Below, piece after piece: positions 33,730 to 45,332 of a stretch of DNA of 64,000 nucleotides (position 1 is the stretch's first letter; each line of letters starts with the position of its first letter). The translations under genes were made by a program, and so were the position numbers. Under the pieces are notes generated by a model. That model saw nothing but the letters and a program-made list of their open reading frames with translations, ran no database searches and was not told where the DNA came from. Origin of the DNA: Phoronis australis (lineage: Eukaryota; Phoronida; Phoronidae); contig NMRA01000375.1 of NCBI GenBank assembly GCA_002633005.1, forward strand, positions 269,161 to 333,160, written 5' to 3'.

Positions 33730-33786
33730 TGATCATCAATCAGGCCAGTGGTCAGAGGTACCTATTTGCACCAATTAAGAAGAAAG
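33730..33786 (+). CDS. Isolated exon candidate, unidentified gene
   Basis: 57 nt between a strong acceptor (GTTGTCTCTTTCAG) and a perfect donor (AAAG, then GTGAGT). The only open phase gives IINQASGQRYLFAPIKKK, phase 1 in and 1 out. The length is a multiple of three, so it could be a cassette exon. I do not recognise the protein and found no partner exon nearby. Confidence 0.4.
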
Positions 33787-33959
33787 GTGAGTAAAATGCC
33801 AACATCAGACCAATCTTGGCTGGCAGCTTGAGGGGCACTTACATGCATCTATGTATTATAAATTGGAGCACTGTGACACTGCTGCCCTTCAGCTTCCCAA
33901 CCAGAGTCACCAGCATTCACATAGACAGGGTTGTTAAGTTTGCCACCGAGGTGGGTGTC

Positions 33960-34690
33960 GTGCCATCCATTCCCAGCATGGATGACGCCCTCCTCACTGT
34001 CATCTCGGGGGTTTACCATGCCTCACCTGGGCTGTCACCATCCCCATCAAAATTGGCTCTGTTCTCAGCATCTTTTACTCTGTCGGCACCAGTTGTTACC
34101 ACCTTAGCCATGATTGTCCCGATCTTACCATTATTGTCACCATGACACTAGAGTTGTCACTGTCTTCACCTTCATTGTCACCATCCTACTGTTAATGTCA
34201 AGTTGTCCTCACAAGGTTGTTATCATCTCACCAAGATTGTCACCTATATTGTCGTTTTCTTTTTGGTTGTTATCATCACCATTATTGCCACGATCCTTGC
34301 CATGGTTGTCATCATCTACCAGGTTGTCACCATCTCATCATTATTGTCACTACTAGTATCTTCGCCATGGTTATCACCATCTTTTCCAGAGTTGTCACCA
34401 TTTCACTAGGATTGTCACCTTCCCTAACAAAGTTGTTGTTTTCTGTCACCTTGGTTGTCATCCCCATTACTGTCACAATCCTCAGCCCTGATTGTCACCA
34501 TCTCTACCAGGGTCATCACCATCTCACTATTATTGTCACTACCTACACCGTGATTGTCATCATCTCAACCAGAGGTGTCACCTCACCACAGTTGTCACCT
34601 TCTCCCAGCCTCGTTAGTCTGAGTGTCTTCCTAATGGTTTTCGCCATCTCGCCATTATTGTCACCGTCCCCTACAGGGAGCTGTTGTTTC
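33960..34690. repeat. Degenerate ATTGTCACCAT minisatellite
   Basis: More than twenty imperfect repeats of a unit like TTGTCACCATCTCACCA with variable spacing. The open plus-strand frames here (for example 34217-34720) consist of the repeat translated (HHLPGCHHL-type text) and are not genes. Confidence 0.85.
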
Positions 34691-34699
34691 TTTTTGCTC

Positions 34700-37400
34700 C
34701 ATCTGCGTATCGTCAGATGAGCTGAGCATTTTATCAGTTATTCCTTCCTAAAGCAATTGGTAAGAATCTGCGAGCTTTCAAACAACCTTGTCGGCCATAG
34801 TGTGCTCCCAGCTAACCCCTGCAGCTGATCCCTTTTTTCTGTGCTTTCTTTATACAGTTATATGGACTGCCCTGTCCTTGGTTATCTGAATACTCAGCAG
34901 GGTGCAGTTTTGAGCTTATGCATGTTGGTGCCTTTATATTGGCTGTGGATGATGGTGTACTATAGGGGCCGGTAGCTGGCCAACACATTTCAACAAGACA
35001 CAAGTCATTTATCTATTTAATGGTTGAACGATCTTTTCCAGGTCCGAGAGTGTTGATATTGTGAAAGTTCTCTGGAATTAAAAGTTTTTAGCAATACCTT
35101 ATAATGAATATGAAATGATGATAAAATACCAAAGTAAAATACAACTAATTTTGGCAGTGACTACAAGGTGTAGTCCTGCCTTTGCTTTGACTCCTAGCAG
35201 AATTTATCGTAGCTTAATTATGGGGTGAATATTGCAATTCATCTTGGTAGGTTCAAGGGTTCAAGTTGAAATTTACTCAGGGCAAACAGTGTTAAAGAAG
35301 TACTGGACCACAAAAACTTACAGTTAAACTACCTCAAGCACATGTTTACTTGCCTTGCAACCCAACTTCCAGTTTCAAAGAGGTGTAACCAGTTGTTAAG
35401 CCGGTCATTGAAAACACCTGATACATCATTAGCAATTACGACGCCGTTTTTCCAAACTGAACGATATTTTTTCAAATGTGTAGTGGGCCATTCAAACATG
35501 TCTCAATTTGTAGGGATGTTGAAACAGGTCATGGATATGGATGTTTAAATAAAAATATTCAAGAAGTGGAGTGAACATGAGCACTTAATCTCAAACCCCA
35601 AGTGTCTCCCTGGAACCTCTGAATTCAGTAATATAAATTCATTGACTGGGTGGTGTCTGAACAGTGGGCACTTATAGTTATGTAATACTCTAGAAAAACT
35701 CCACATTTGGCTAACTTGGGAACATGATATCTCCCAAGTGGCTGATCAGATCCACATGAAACATTCAAACACTATCCTTAATTCTCTGTTTTCTGAAAAG
35801 CTAGTTGGAATTATCCGTAACACTTGTTTACTTTTGCACGAGGGATAGCAAAAATATCATCCTAATGATTTTAAAGGAAAATTCAAGTTGCATATAAAAC
35901 TAAAGCAAATGATATTTTAGAAAACTGTAACACTGGCGTTTCTCTTGAACATTTATATCAAATGAAATTTGGCATGTTATTGCCCAATACTGTTGTTTAC
36001 TTTTAAATGTCCCTATCTTTTTGCTCAGTTTTGCAAAAAATTGCATTGTCGTGTGACCCGATTAATAACACATTATTCCAAATTAAATTAAAAATTACAG
36101 TCTACAGGCTTTCTTCTTTCAGTAAATATGTTCTTTTTCAGAGCTGATTTGTATAGTTTTTTAGATATTTGACTAAGTGGCACAGATTTGTCGGTAAGGT
36201 CCTAAGTAACCTGAATTAAAAATTGTCAAAGCAGGCGATACAAATGTAAGGGGTGGCCGCTTTGTGACCATGTGCGTTTGATGGATTATTTCCGGTCGTA
36301 CATCCCATAACCTGCCACTGATTTAGTGCATTTGTGAATGATGGTGTGATATTTTCTGCGTGTGTTAGCGTGATACAGCCTCTCAAACCTCAACAGTTTT
36401 TTGAAACTACTTAAGTCATAGCAAGGAAAAATTCAATTTGACAAGAAGTCGAAGGTGAATCGAATATGATGTTCATGGTCCACTAATTTTGTTGAAAACG
36501 ACAGTCTGTTATATTTGATCTGCATTTTTGCCACAGGTGATCTGAAACAACACGTGCTCTATAAGCTTGGCCACATTATCAGTTTTGTTCTTCTAAAGGA
36601 TAAAACAGTTCACTTGATGATAATTTATTTATTTATTTATTTATTATTGTGATATTTAAAATGAGGGTGGCCTCTTCAGTGGTAGCACTGCTTTCCAAGA
36701 GGGCCCTCAAAAGGAACAAGCGTGATTTTTGATTTGCCATGACACTTTGCTCCAAACGTTGCATCGTTTTTTCACTGTAACCAAAGTCATTCTTATTCAT
36801 AGCTCAGCTTGCTCAAAACACTGCTCGATTTTGACATTATGACTAAATTGTGTATGATACTGAACTTTCCAAGTCCGTGATACTCGTTTGTGCGTTGGTG
36901 TCGAGATTGTGAGAGTACCTGCCACTTTTAGAACACTCCATTTCTGAGAGTGCGGAGAAGAATGCCCCACAACCAGCTATGGTACTGCTGACTCCCCTCT
37001 AAGGAGGAATGAGCTATTCCAAGGTTGTCGTGAAATGTCATTAGCAGGTGTCAGTGTGTACTGTGGAAATGTAATTAGACGCCAGTTGGTCAGCATGTTC
37101 AGACAAGGCCTGCAGCAAGAAGGTTGAGGGTGTGACGAGAGTTGAGTGCACCCCATGCATGTGTTGTTGGATCAAGAGACTCGAGGTTCGGTTTGATCCG
37201 TGTGTCAGGAGTGAAAAACTAACATTGTCACAGAGTTGACCTTTAAAAGTCCTTTGGCGCAGTTCCAGTGATTATCAACCTCTCCTGTCGCTGTCATGGC
37301 ACTCGTGAGCCTGAGCTGGTGCTTGAGTTAGTTTTAGAGGCGTTTTTACACTAAAGCTCTCATTGTGTAGTGTAACTGGAGTGCGGAGAGAGATAGAGAG
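34700..37400. other. No gene recognised; LINE tail at 36612-36725
   Basis: No exon-like open frame is supported. The segment just before 37461 is purine rich (GAGAGATAGAGAGATAGAGG at 37385-37410) and may be the promoter-proximal region of the G-gamma gene. Confidence 0.35.
36612..36725 (-). repeat. Probable LINE or SINE 3' tail
   Basis: On the minus strand GAGGGCCCTCTTGGAAAGCA then GTGCTACCACTGAAGAGGCC precedes a TAAA microsatellite. This arrangement is common at the 3' ends of CR1/L2-type elements (recalled). Confidence 0.4.
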
Positions 37401-37460
37401 ATAGAGGCGGAAAGAGAAACGTGTTGTTGTTTCCTGAAGTGACAGCAACATCTAAAGAAG

Positions 37461-37488
37461 ATGGCCTCGTCGTTTGGATACTTACCAG
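37461..37488 (+). CDS. Possible first coding exon of the G-gamma gene
   Basis: AAGAAGATGG gives a good start context; the frame MASSFGYLP ends at a GTAATG donor in phase 1. Joined to the acceptor at 38593 it stays in frame and adds 11 residues before the next methionine (MASSFGYLPGK, then MSQ). Nothing independent proves this exon is used. Confidence 0.45.
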
Positions 37489-38593
37489 GTAATGTATTCG
37501 TGGATTGCATGTTCGCCTTGAAGTATGTTCTGAAGCCTCATTTCCTGTTTCCTTGACATGTTTATCACCTAGATTGTTGTTCTGTAGTCATTAACCCCCT
37601 GTAGTCTGTTATTGTCGTTGTGATGCCACTGCTGTTGGATGCCTGTTTAAAACCAGTGTAGAGAGTTGGTGACTCTTTGATGTTTATCTCAACATGGCTA
37701 CATAGAACATTCTAGAATGAGTAGGAGTTAGAGCGTTGTCATTGAAAACGGACATTTATGAGATGTCACAGTTCTATGATGGAGTCGTCCTTTCTTTACT
37801 GTTGTAGTACACTTAGACTCCTTTGAACCACCTAACCATTTGCTAGCACGCTTGCTATAACCTGCTTCTGTCGGCTTGCTTCACCCTGCGCCCTTCACTT
37901 TCAGAAAGGGACACAGTTGTACTTTTGTCATTACAACTTGTCAGTGTAACTTTCCATGTGTTATTCTGTTTGACTGTGTTGTTAATGTCTTTTTAACATT
38001 TTGTTCATGTTCCCCAGCATGACTAGTAATGAAAACGTCGGTCGTTATTAGTGTAAGTGTGTCCTGTACTGCTGTGTTATCTGGTTATTTTATTAGAGAC
38101 GCAAGGCGTTTCCATTGTTGTTCGTAATCACTTTGTTACATTAAACCAATTTCACGGGTTTTGCGCCATTAAATTGAATGCAGTGTGTGTAATGTTGTTA
38201 CTGACTTGCTAATTATTAACCTCGAGGTGACTTGGTCAACTTTGAAAATAAAATTAACTTGGTACAAAGAAAGTTTGACTTAAGGCATTATTCGTTCGAA
38301 GGTTTGGCCTTAACAGCTGTCACCGTTAATGCATGGTTTCATTTTGAGCTTTGTACGTACAATCTGGCAAGCCTTCGAACAGTGGAAAAACGGCAATTTG
38401 GGCCATTCTCTGTTCGAATTTAGTACCAGTAAATGAATTAAACCTCCATTCAATAAATCACTGTCAAGAATTAGAAATGTTGGACCTGTTATGTGTCATC
38501 AGTAAATTATGCTAGGGTTTTAGTCCATTTTCGGTTCCAGTCAGGTCCGTCGCCATGTCCTCGGCTATATCGTGCTATTTGATCTATTGGCAG

Positions 38594-38814
38594 GTAAAAT
38601 GTCTCAGGTGAGCGGTGCCAAACTGGAGGCGCAAAGAAAGTTGAGGCATGAGGTGGAAGAATTGCAGGTGCAGAATAAGTACCAGCGCACGCGTCTCTCG
38701 AGTACCCTTAGGGAGCTCGTTGAGTACTGCCAACAGAACGTGGAGGAGGACGCACTTGTTTACCCGCGCAAAGAGAACCCATTCAAGGAGAAACGATCGT
38801 GCTTAATACTGTAA
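38594..38814 (+). CDS. Heterotrimeric G-protein gamma subunit
   Basis: From the ATG at 38599 it encodes 71 residues, the usual size for G-gamma. It reads MSQVSGAKLEAQRKLRHEVE at the start, an alpha-helical heptad region that would pair with G-beta as a coiled coil, then LVEYCQQNVEEDALVY, the conserved NPFKEK and the C-terminal box CLIL. A terminal Leu predicts geranylgeranylation of the Cys, anchoring the G-beta-gamma dimer to membranes. The acceptor GATCTATTGGCAG is modest; the start could be this internal ATG or the upstream exon at 37461. Many G-gamma genes split the coding region, so a single main exon is slightly unusual. The vertebrate subtype cannot be assigned. Confidence 0.85.
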
Positions 38815-38854
38815 AGAGAGCCACCTGTATTCCGTCTTAAAGCGGCAGTAAACC

Positions 38855-39170
38855 CGCGTTCCGTCGAAGAAACTTAATTTTGATTTAGACCTCTCGCTGC
38901 TGTAAAATTGGTCTCGCTTGTTTCTTACTCAGATGATGTATTTCTTTGGTCTTGTAGATAATCAGAGTTTGCTATTTAAAGTCACCGTGCTCCATAAATA
39001 AAATGACATGCTACAAGAGAACCTGAAGGGCCTGGTCTCTGGCAATAATCAACTGTCAGTTTTTTGTTAGCCCAAGAAATTTACCTATTTTGACTATGCT
39101 ATAGTTTGAGACCAATTTCCTAACAGTAAGTGGTCTAAATCAAGGTTGTTATGACTTAAAATGATATTAG
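38855..39170. repeat. MITE-2 family, complete copy
   Basis: The left end TTCCGTCGAAGAAACTTAAT, then TTTGATTTAGACC and AAATTGGTCTC, is mirrored at the right end by GAGACCAATTTCCTAACAGT and GGTCTAAATCAAGG. It starts about 40 nt after the G-gamma stop codon and contains the nearest AATAAA (38997-39002), so it may supply the 3' end of that transcript. Confidence 0.75.
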
Positions 39171-40123
39171 TAGCCTAAGTAATACGGACTGTAGTTTCTC
39201 TTGATATTGTTAATGTACAAGTTTATTTATGGTGGAGGGTCTTCTTTGCAAGGCCGATGCAGTGTTGTTTAATATTCTTTGCGGGTTGATGGATTTCAGT
39301 GTTTGACGTACTTTGTTAAGGCAACTGTTTTCTCATGTCATGGTTTTGTTTCCAAGGTCAATGGATGTGATCTTGGCGATGCTCACATTCCATAGTGACA
39401 CAGATGGTGCAGCAATGAAATGGTCAAGTGCTGGTGTTTTATTGAATCTTAGATATCAGTCGTCTATGTAAACCGGAGATCGTTACAAGACCTAGACATT
39501 TTAATGGCTGATTTATGATGACAATGTAGCTACTGAGAAAAGCAATGGAAATTATGTCGTTGTATTGAGATTTTACAGATTAGAGTTATGCTAGGGAATA
39601 GTAATAGGTTGTAGGTAAATTTAATCTTCGTAATGAAAGTCTCAGCCTGGCTTGGTTAGGATGAACACTTTCTGCTTGGCACACGTTATGGTAGTGTATT
39701 TCAGTTTTGGCAAATTTCTTAAAAATAATCCTCAAAAATTTTGAGCATTTTGAAGCTCTATGTAATTAGTGCTTGAACTATGAAAAGGTTGTTATTTTTG
39801 CATTTCACTTTTTATAATGTAATTCCTATACTCTGCCATGAACTGTCCTGAAGTGTGTACTTTGAGGGAGTGTGTTTGAGACTAATTCGGGGATTTCATC
39901 TATGGTGCTGCTGTCACTTTTTAAATGTATTGTGGGACTTTCTTCATTACCTAAAACGCAAACTATAAATCAGGCGTGCGTTCAGTAAAGCTAGGACTTA
40001 GCTAAAATCTAGTCAAAGTCATATGTTCCATTTCAAAATACACGGCAAAGTCTCGCGTTATCTCGCAGTCTTGCATTTTAGCGAGGTTCTAGCACTACTG
40101 AACGGGAGGCAGGTCTCCTGTAA

Positions 40124-40290
40124 TGTCACTGGAGGTTTATGTCCCACAATGCATCCTAACTTTGAAACATCCTCAAACTCACACATCCCACTCATCTGTG
40201 ATGTCACGGGAGGTTTACGAGCCAACGATCGCCCCACAATGCATTCTAACTTTGAAACATCCTCAAACTCGCTCATACCACTCGTGAAAA
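40124..40290. repeat. Two-unit tandem repeat of about 80 bp
   Basis: Both units carry CACAATGCATCCTAACTTTG (C/T at one position) and GAAACATCCTCAAACTC. The open frames on both strands here come from the repeat. Confidence 0.85.
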
Positions 40291-40849
40291 GCTGTGCCAC
40301 GTCAGTGAACAGACTTAAGGATAAAATCACAAGGTGCCTTTGTACTCTCGCATTGATATTCCAATTTAGTTGTTAGCACATCACAGTTTTGTAGTGATGT
40401 AGTGTACGAGGTAGTAATTAACCAGCAGTGATGGGTATGTTTTTAGAGACTTAGTATGTTGCTGTCCGAAGTGAAATTGATTAATTTTCAGAAATAGCCG
40501 GAGTGTTTAGACCAAATTTCACTTCAATGAAATGGCCATGGAAAAACTGGAATTTAAAAAAAAAATGAGTTTCTGAAGTTCATTGAAAGCTAATGGACAA
40601 TGCAGAACTTGGATTTTTTTCAATTAAGGTGAATGAAATCCTCATTGCTAGTCATATCACAAGTACATGTATTTATTTACTCTTAGCAACAATCAGAGTG
40701 CTTTCTGCTATGTAAAGAAGCATAACTGGCAAAAAGGGAAATTAAGGCAAAATAGCAGTTTGATTCTGGTTTCTACTCCAACTCATTTTGACAAATGCAC
40801 TCACCTATTCAAAATAGAGAACTTACTGGTGCATAATTAGTCTCTGTTA

Positions 40850-41045
40850 GAAAAAAACGGACAATTCATTATTCTTTGATCACACACAACGCATAAAATG
40901 ATGTGATGTGATAATCCAACTTGTACAGCCTGGTCTCGATCACTAACTGTTCTTTTGAAGCATTAAAATCATCTGCAGTTTGACTAAGGAACAGTCGAAG
41001 ACCAATATTTCATAACTGTAAGTGATCCAAATCATAAGTCGTTAT
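40850..41045. repeat. MITE-2 family, right-end copy
   Basis: Ends with GAAGACCAATATTTCATAAC then TGTAAGTGATCCAAATCA, matching the right end of 38855-39170. Confidence 0.5.
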
Positions 41046-41096
41046 TTGTGGTGGGAGGCGGGATGATGGACACTTAAACAGATAACTGTTGCTTTT

Positions 41097-42420
41097 GCCA
41101 TACTAGTGTTAGCTGTTGGCATCTATTCAAATGCTGTCACAAAGTATGCCTATTCTTTTTAACATAGAAAAATCAACCATTTACCTTTGAAGGTCAAACA
41201 TTCAGTTCAAGATTAAGTGTCCTTGAGAAGAAATTAAGTCTGGCTTGAAGACTCTGAATGTCAAGGTTCTGTGGGAATTGTTAAGTGAATTTAGTTATAT
41301 ATTGGTTGACACGCTCTGCCGCACAGACTGGAGTTGAAAGGCTGTTCTGCGACTTCTCTCAACCACTACCAATATACAGTCACAATATTGTCGTGTTCTA
41401 CTAATGACTGAGGTTCCCTTCTCACCAACTGGTTGTTGAAAAAACACCAACACATCAATAACATGAAAAACAATACTATAGACAGATTGGTTGTCATAGA
41501 AACACTTAAAGCATTTGATAACCATTGCATGCTTACTGCTTACAGTAGTTACAGTTAACATATTATTTGAAGCTGTTTTGTTCTGAGATGTCTGAGTGAT
41601 GGTACATATTTAAAGGACTGTCCTCAAACTTTTTGTTGGTGTGCGCTTAACGAGGCACTGCATTACCATGGCAACATTTTTGATTACATGTAGGGCATTT
41701 TTACATTCCACCAGGAGTAACTAGTTTTCTGAGAGGTCTACTTTTAGTGAAATTACATCTTATTATCTCAAACATGGGTATTGCTGCAACACATATTTAA
41801 ATCAGTTCACATATTGCTTGGGATTCGAAATAAGGCCACTTTGAGAGTAATAAATGGTATTATTGATTCAAACTTGAGTTCTTTGATTGTCTTTAGAAAA
41901 AGAGAAAGGTAGATATTTACCCAGCCACATGTAGAGTAATTTTTTACCATTTTCCAACAAAAATAGCCGTTTTTTTCATTTTTGAGAGTATTAGTTCGCA
42001 TTTTTTTTAAAATACTGTCTGATGGCTATGTAGCAGAACTTGAAATGATAGAACTAATTTGGTTTCATTTAAGAAGTTGGAAATAGCATTTTACTAGTTG
42101 GCCATATTGTGTCTTGTATTTGTAAGATTTTATCGTAACAATACTCCCATCAGCAAAAGAATGAAGGTTGTCTCTTGGTGACTGACCCTGATTGACTGGC
42201 CCCATCATCGCATAATTGATTCCCTTGGAGACTTTTAAAATTGTCCAAGCTTTCTTGGCTACTGTAAACATGCTTTTACTTGTGACCATGCCAGTTATTA
42301 AATTATATAAACTCTACCCTTTATTTCCATAGAATTGTAGTGCTGAGTAGCAATCTGGTTTTAAGACCATCAAAACATCTACGAAATGCCACTGTCTGGT
42401 AAAGTTAATTATGGTTATTA
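41097..42420. repeat. Duplicated block 1, allele with element B
   Basis: About 1.3 kb nearly identical to 44009-45332, offset 2912 at its start. No gene is recognised in it. It runs directly into element B at 42419, where the other copy continues uninterrupted. Confidence 0.9.
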
Positions 42421-44007
42421 CCGTAAATGTTTGGGTTAACGCCCTGGGCGGTTAAATTGGGAAACCCAAAAAATCGGGGGTGGGCGGTTAACCAGACATG
42501 GGCGCTTAAACGTGAAACTTCAAAAAATCCAGGGTGGGCGGTTAACCCAACGTGGGCGCTTATTACGACAGGCAAGCGCCCTGGGCGGTTAATCTTACCT
42601 CGTGATCTAAGTTCCCACACCACACACATAGGCCTACTCGGAACGCGTAGCACTTTTCAAAGAGCGTTATCGTCACGTCGCCACATGACGGGAAAATGTC
42701 ATAACAGCGGATGATCCTAACAAAGGTTATCATGCCTCAGATTAGTTATTCACTGTTAAATTTATGGAATTGCTGAGTAATAGCCCCGTGCCGTCTTGCG
42801 GTCTTGTAGAGCGCAGATGACCAGTGACCACGCAGTCTCTACTTGGATTGCAACTATTTCATCTTGCTAAAGTGCGCGCGTGCAAGCTTCATGTGTTGCA
42901 GAGACCATAGCAGACATCAAATTTATGGTTACTAGCTGCCAAGTTCATAGTCAGAGAGCAGTTTTAAAATTGGTTGTAATAACGGTTTGAAAACCTTAAT
43001 TCAGATTTTTTTTGTGTTTGGGATCTTTATAGTCGATACTCCGTGACTCAATGACATTTTCAGCGTATGGTTCTGTGGCTTGCTGTTTTATCTCGACTGC
43101 ACGGTATTGCTCACTTGCCGTTGCGCCAAACATGCTCGGCAAAGAAGTAGGCCGAAGACAAGAATCGGGGTTAAGCGGGCGTGAGCCACTCGTCAATCAA
43201 GAATAAAATTTCGAGCCACGGCATAAATATGTGATAAAACGCTACAAAACAGTGATGTTTCAATACATAAATGATCACCTTACCAAACTTCGTGGTGGAA
43301 AAACTTTTTTTTTCATGCAAGATGTCCAGATTAGCCTTGCAATATTGCACTGCGGCACTGTTCGGTCCCGTTGTTAGCGCGCAATGTCCGCTCAGTCGGC
43401 TGACAATCGTGACTTGGAAATGCCGTCAAGTAATATAACGGCCTCTTTCAATATGCATCTCGTTTTTTTATGGCCAAAGATAGCGGCGGGATTCAGCACG
43501 CGCGTAGGGCCTACGTGCGAGTCACCTGTCCATCACATGTTGGTGTCACGGTAACGTGCACTCCAAAGTGTGGGAACTTGCGCGCGTGCACCACTACAAG
43601 TCACACATCAAAAGAGAATAGCGAGAGTCCTAAGTAACAGAAACGGGCGTGACTATACACTTTTAACCATTGTCTCATTTTTCTGGCCTGATTTTTTCGA
43701 ATATATGTTTTCTCAAGTGCACCGCAGACGAAAACTCAGCGCGGCAGACAAAGTCGAGGAAAGCGAAGGTTTTGACGACGGCGGCGTTCTTAAACTTTGC
43801 AAACATGGGAAGAAAATAAAGTGACAAAAACGTTCAAGTATTATATTTTGAAGTGAGTCCATGACCCAAGACAATAACTCGTTACTTGTATAATTGCAAT
43901 TCACATTGCTAAACCACCGTCTCGGAGGCCCGGCGTCGTTGCACTCATTGTGGTCATCGATCGTTTTCTAAAAGTCGGGGAATCTCGCGTTTCCTTAGCA
44001 CTGGGCG
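42419..44007. mobile_element. TACCGTA-type element B (right end missing at gap)
   Basis: Begins TACCGTAAATGTTTGGGTTA and continues into ACGCCCTGGGCGGTTAAATT; subterminal GGGTGGGCGGTTAACC and GGGCGCTTAAACG repeat several times up to 42590. The last bases before the n at 44008 (CACTGGGCG) look like the entry to the right inverted end. Internal frames (43570-43824 plus; 43196-42996 minus) are not recognised. The empty site is preserved in the second block at 45332. Confidence 0.8.
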
Positions 44008-44008
44008 N

Positions 44009-45332
44009 GCCATACTAGTGTTAGCTGTTGGCATCTATTCAAATGCTGTCACAAAGTATGCCTATTCTTTTTAACATAGAAAAATCAACCATTTACCTTT
44101 GAAGGTCAAACATTCAGTTCAAGATTAAGTGTCCTTGAGAAGAAATTAAGTCTGGCTTGAAGACTCTGAATGTCAAGGTTCTGTGGGAATTGTTAAGTGA
44201 ATTTAGTTGTATATTGGTTGACACGCTCTGCCGCACAGACTGGAGTTGAAAGGCTGTTCTGCGACTTCTCTCAACCACTACCAATATACAGTCACAATAT
44301 TGTCGTGTTCTACTAATGACTGAGGTTCCCTTCTCACCAACTGGTTGTTGAAAAAACACCAACACATCAATAACATGAAAAACAATACTATAGACAGATT
44401 GGTTGTCATAGAAACACTTAAAGCATTTGATAACCATTGCATGCTTACTGCTTACAGTAGTTACAGTTAACATATTATTTGAAGCTGTTTTGCTCTGAGA
44501 TGTCTGAGTGATGGTACATATTTAAAGGACTGTCCTCAAACATTTTGTTGGTGTGCGCTTAACGAGGCACTGCATTACCATGGCACATTTTTGATTACAT
44601 GTAGGGCATTTTGACATTCCACCAGGAGTAACTAGTTTTCTGAGAGGTCTACTTTTAGTGAAATTACATCTTATTATCTCAAACATGGGTATTGCTGCAA
44701 CACATTATATTTAAATCAGTTCACATATTGCTTGGGATTCGAAATAAGGCCACTTTGAGAGTAATAAATGGTATTATTGATTCAAACTTGAGTTCTTTGA
44801 TTGTCTTTAGAAAAAGAGAAAGGTAGATATTTACCCAGTCACATGTAGAGTAATTTTTTACCATTTTCCAACAAAAATAGCCGTTTTTTCATTTTTGAGA
44901 GTATTAGTTCGCATTTTTTTCAAAATACTGTCTGATGGCTATGTAGCAGAACTTGAAATGATAGAACTAATTTGGTTTCATTTAAGATGTTGGAAATAGC
45001 ATTTTACTAGTTGGCCATATTGTGTCTTGTACTTGTAAGATTTTATCGTAACAATACTCCCAAAAGCAAAAGAATGAAGGTTGTCTCTTGTTGACTGACC
45101 CTGATTGACTGGCCCCATCATCGTATAATTGATTCCCTTGGAGACTTTTAAAATGTCCAAGCTTTTTTGGCTACTGTAAACATGCTTTTACTTGTGACCA
45201 TGCCAGTTATTAAATTTTATAAACTCTACCCTTTATTTCCATAGAATTGTAGTGCTGAGTAGCAATCTGGTTTTAAGACCTTCAAAACATCCACGAAATG
45301 CCACTGTCTGGTAAAGTTAATTATGGTTATTA
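44009..45332. repeat. Duplicated block 1, allele without element B
   Basis: Second copy of 41097-42420 with scattered substitutions and small indels. Where the first copy has GGTTATTACCGTAAATG, this copy reads GGTTATTAGTATCTCC. Confidence 0.9.

Noticed and set aside
33816-34720. Long overlapping plus-strand frames
   Set aside because: The frames are translations of the degenerate ATTGTCACCAT minisatellite; an array with a repeating unit stays open by composition.
43570-43824. 84-codon basic frame in element B as a transposase
   Set aside because: No catalytic or DNA-binding signature is visible; it is too short and lies at the GC-richer interior of the element.
41295-44473. The same 88-codon minus-strand frame in two places as evidence for a duplicated gene
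   Set aside because: The two places are allelic copies of one block; the frame has no recognisable domain and no splice context.
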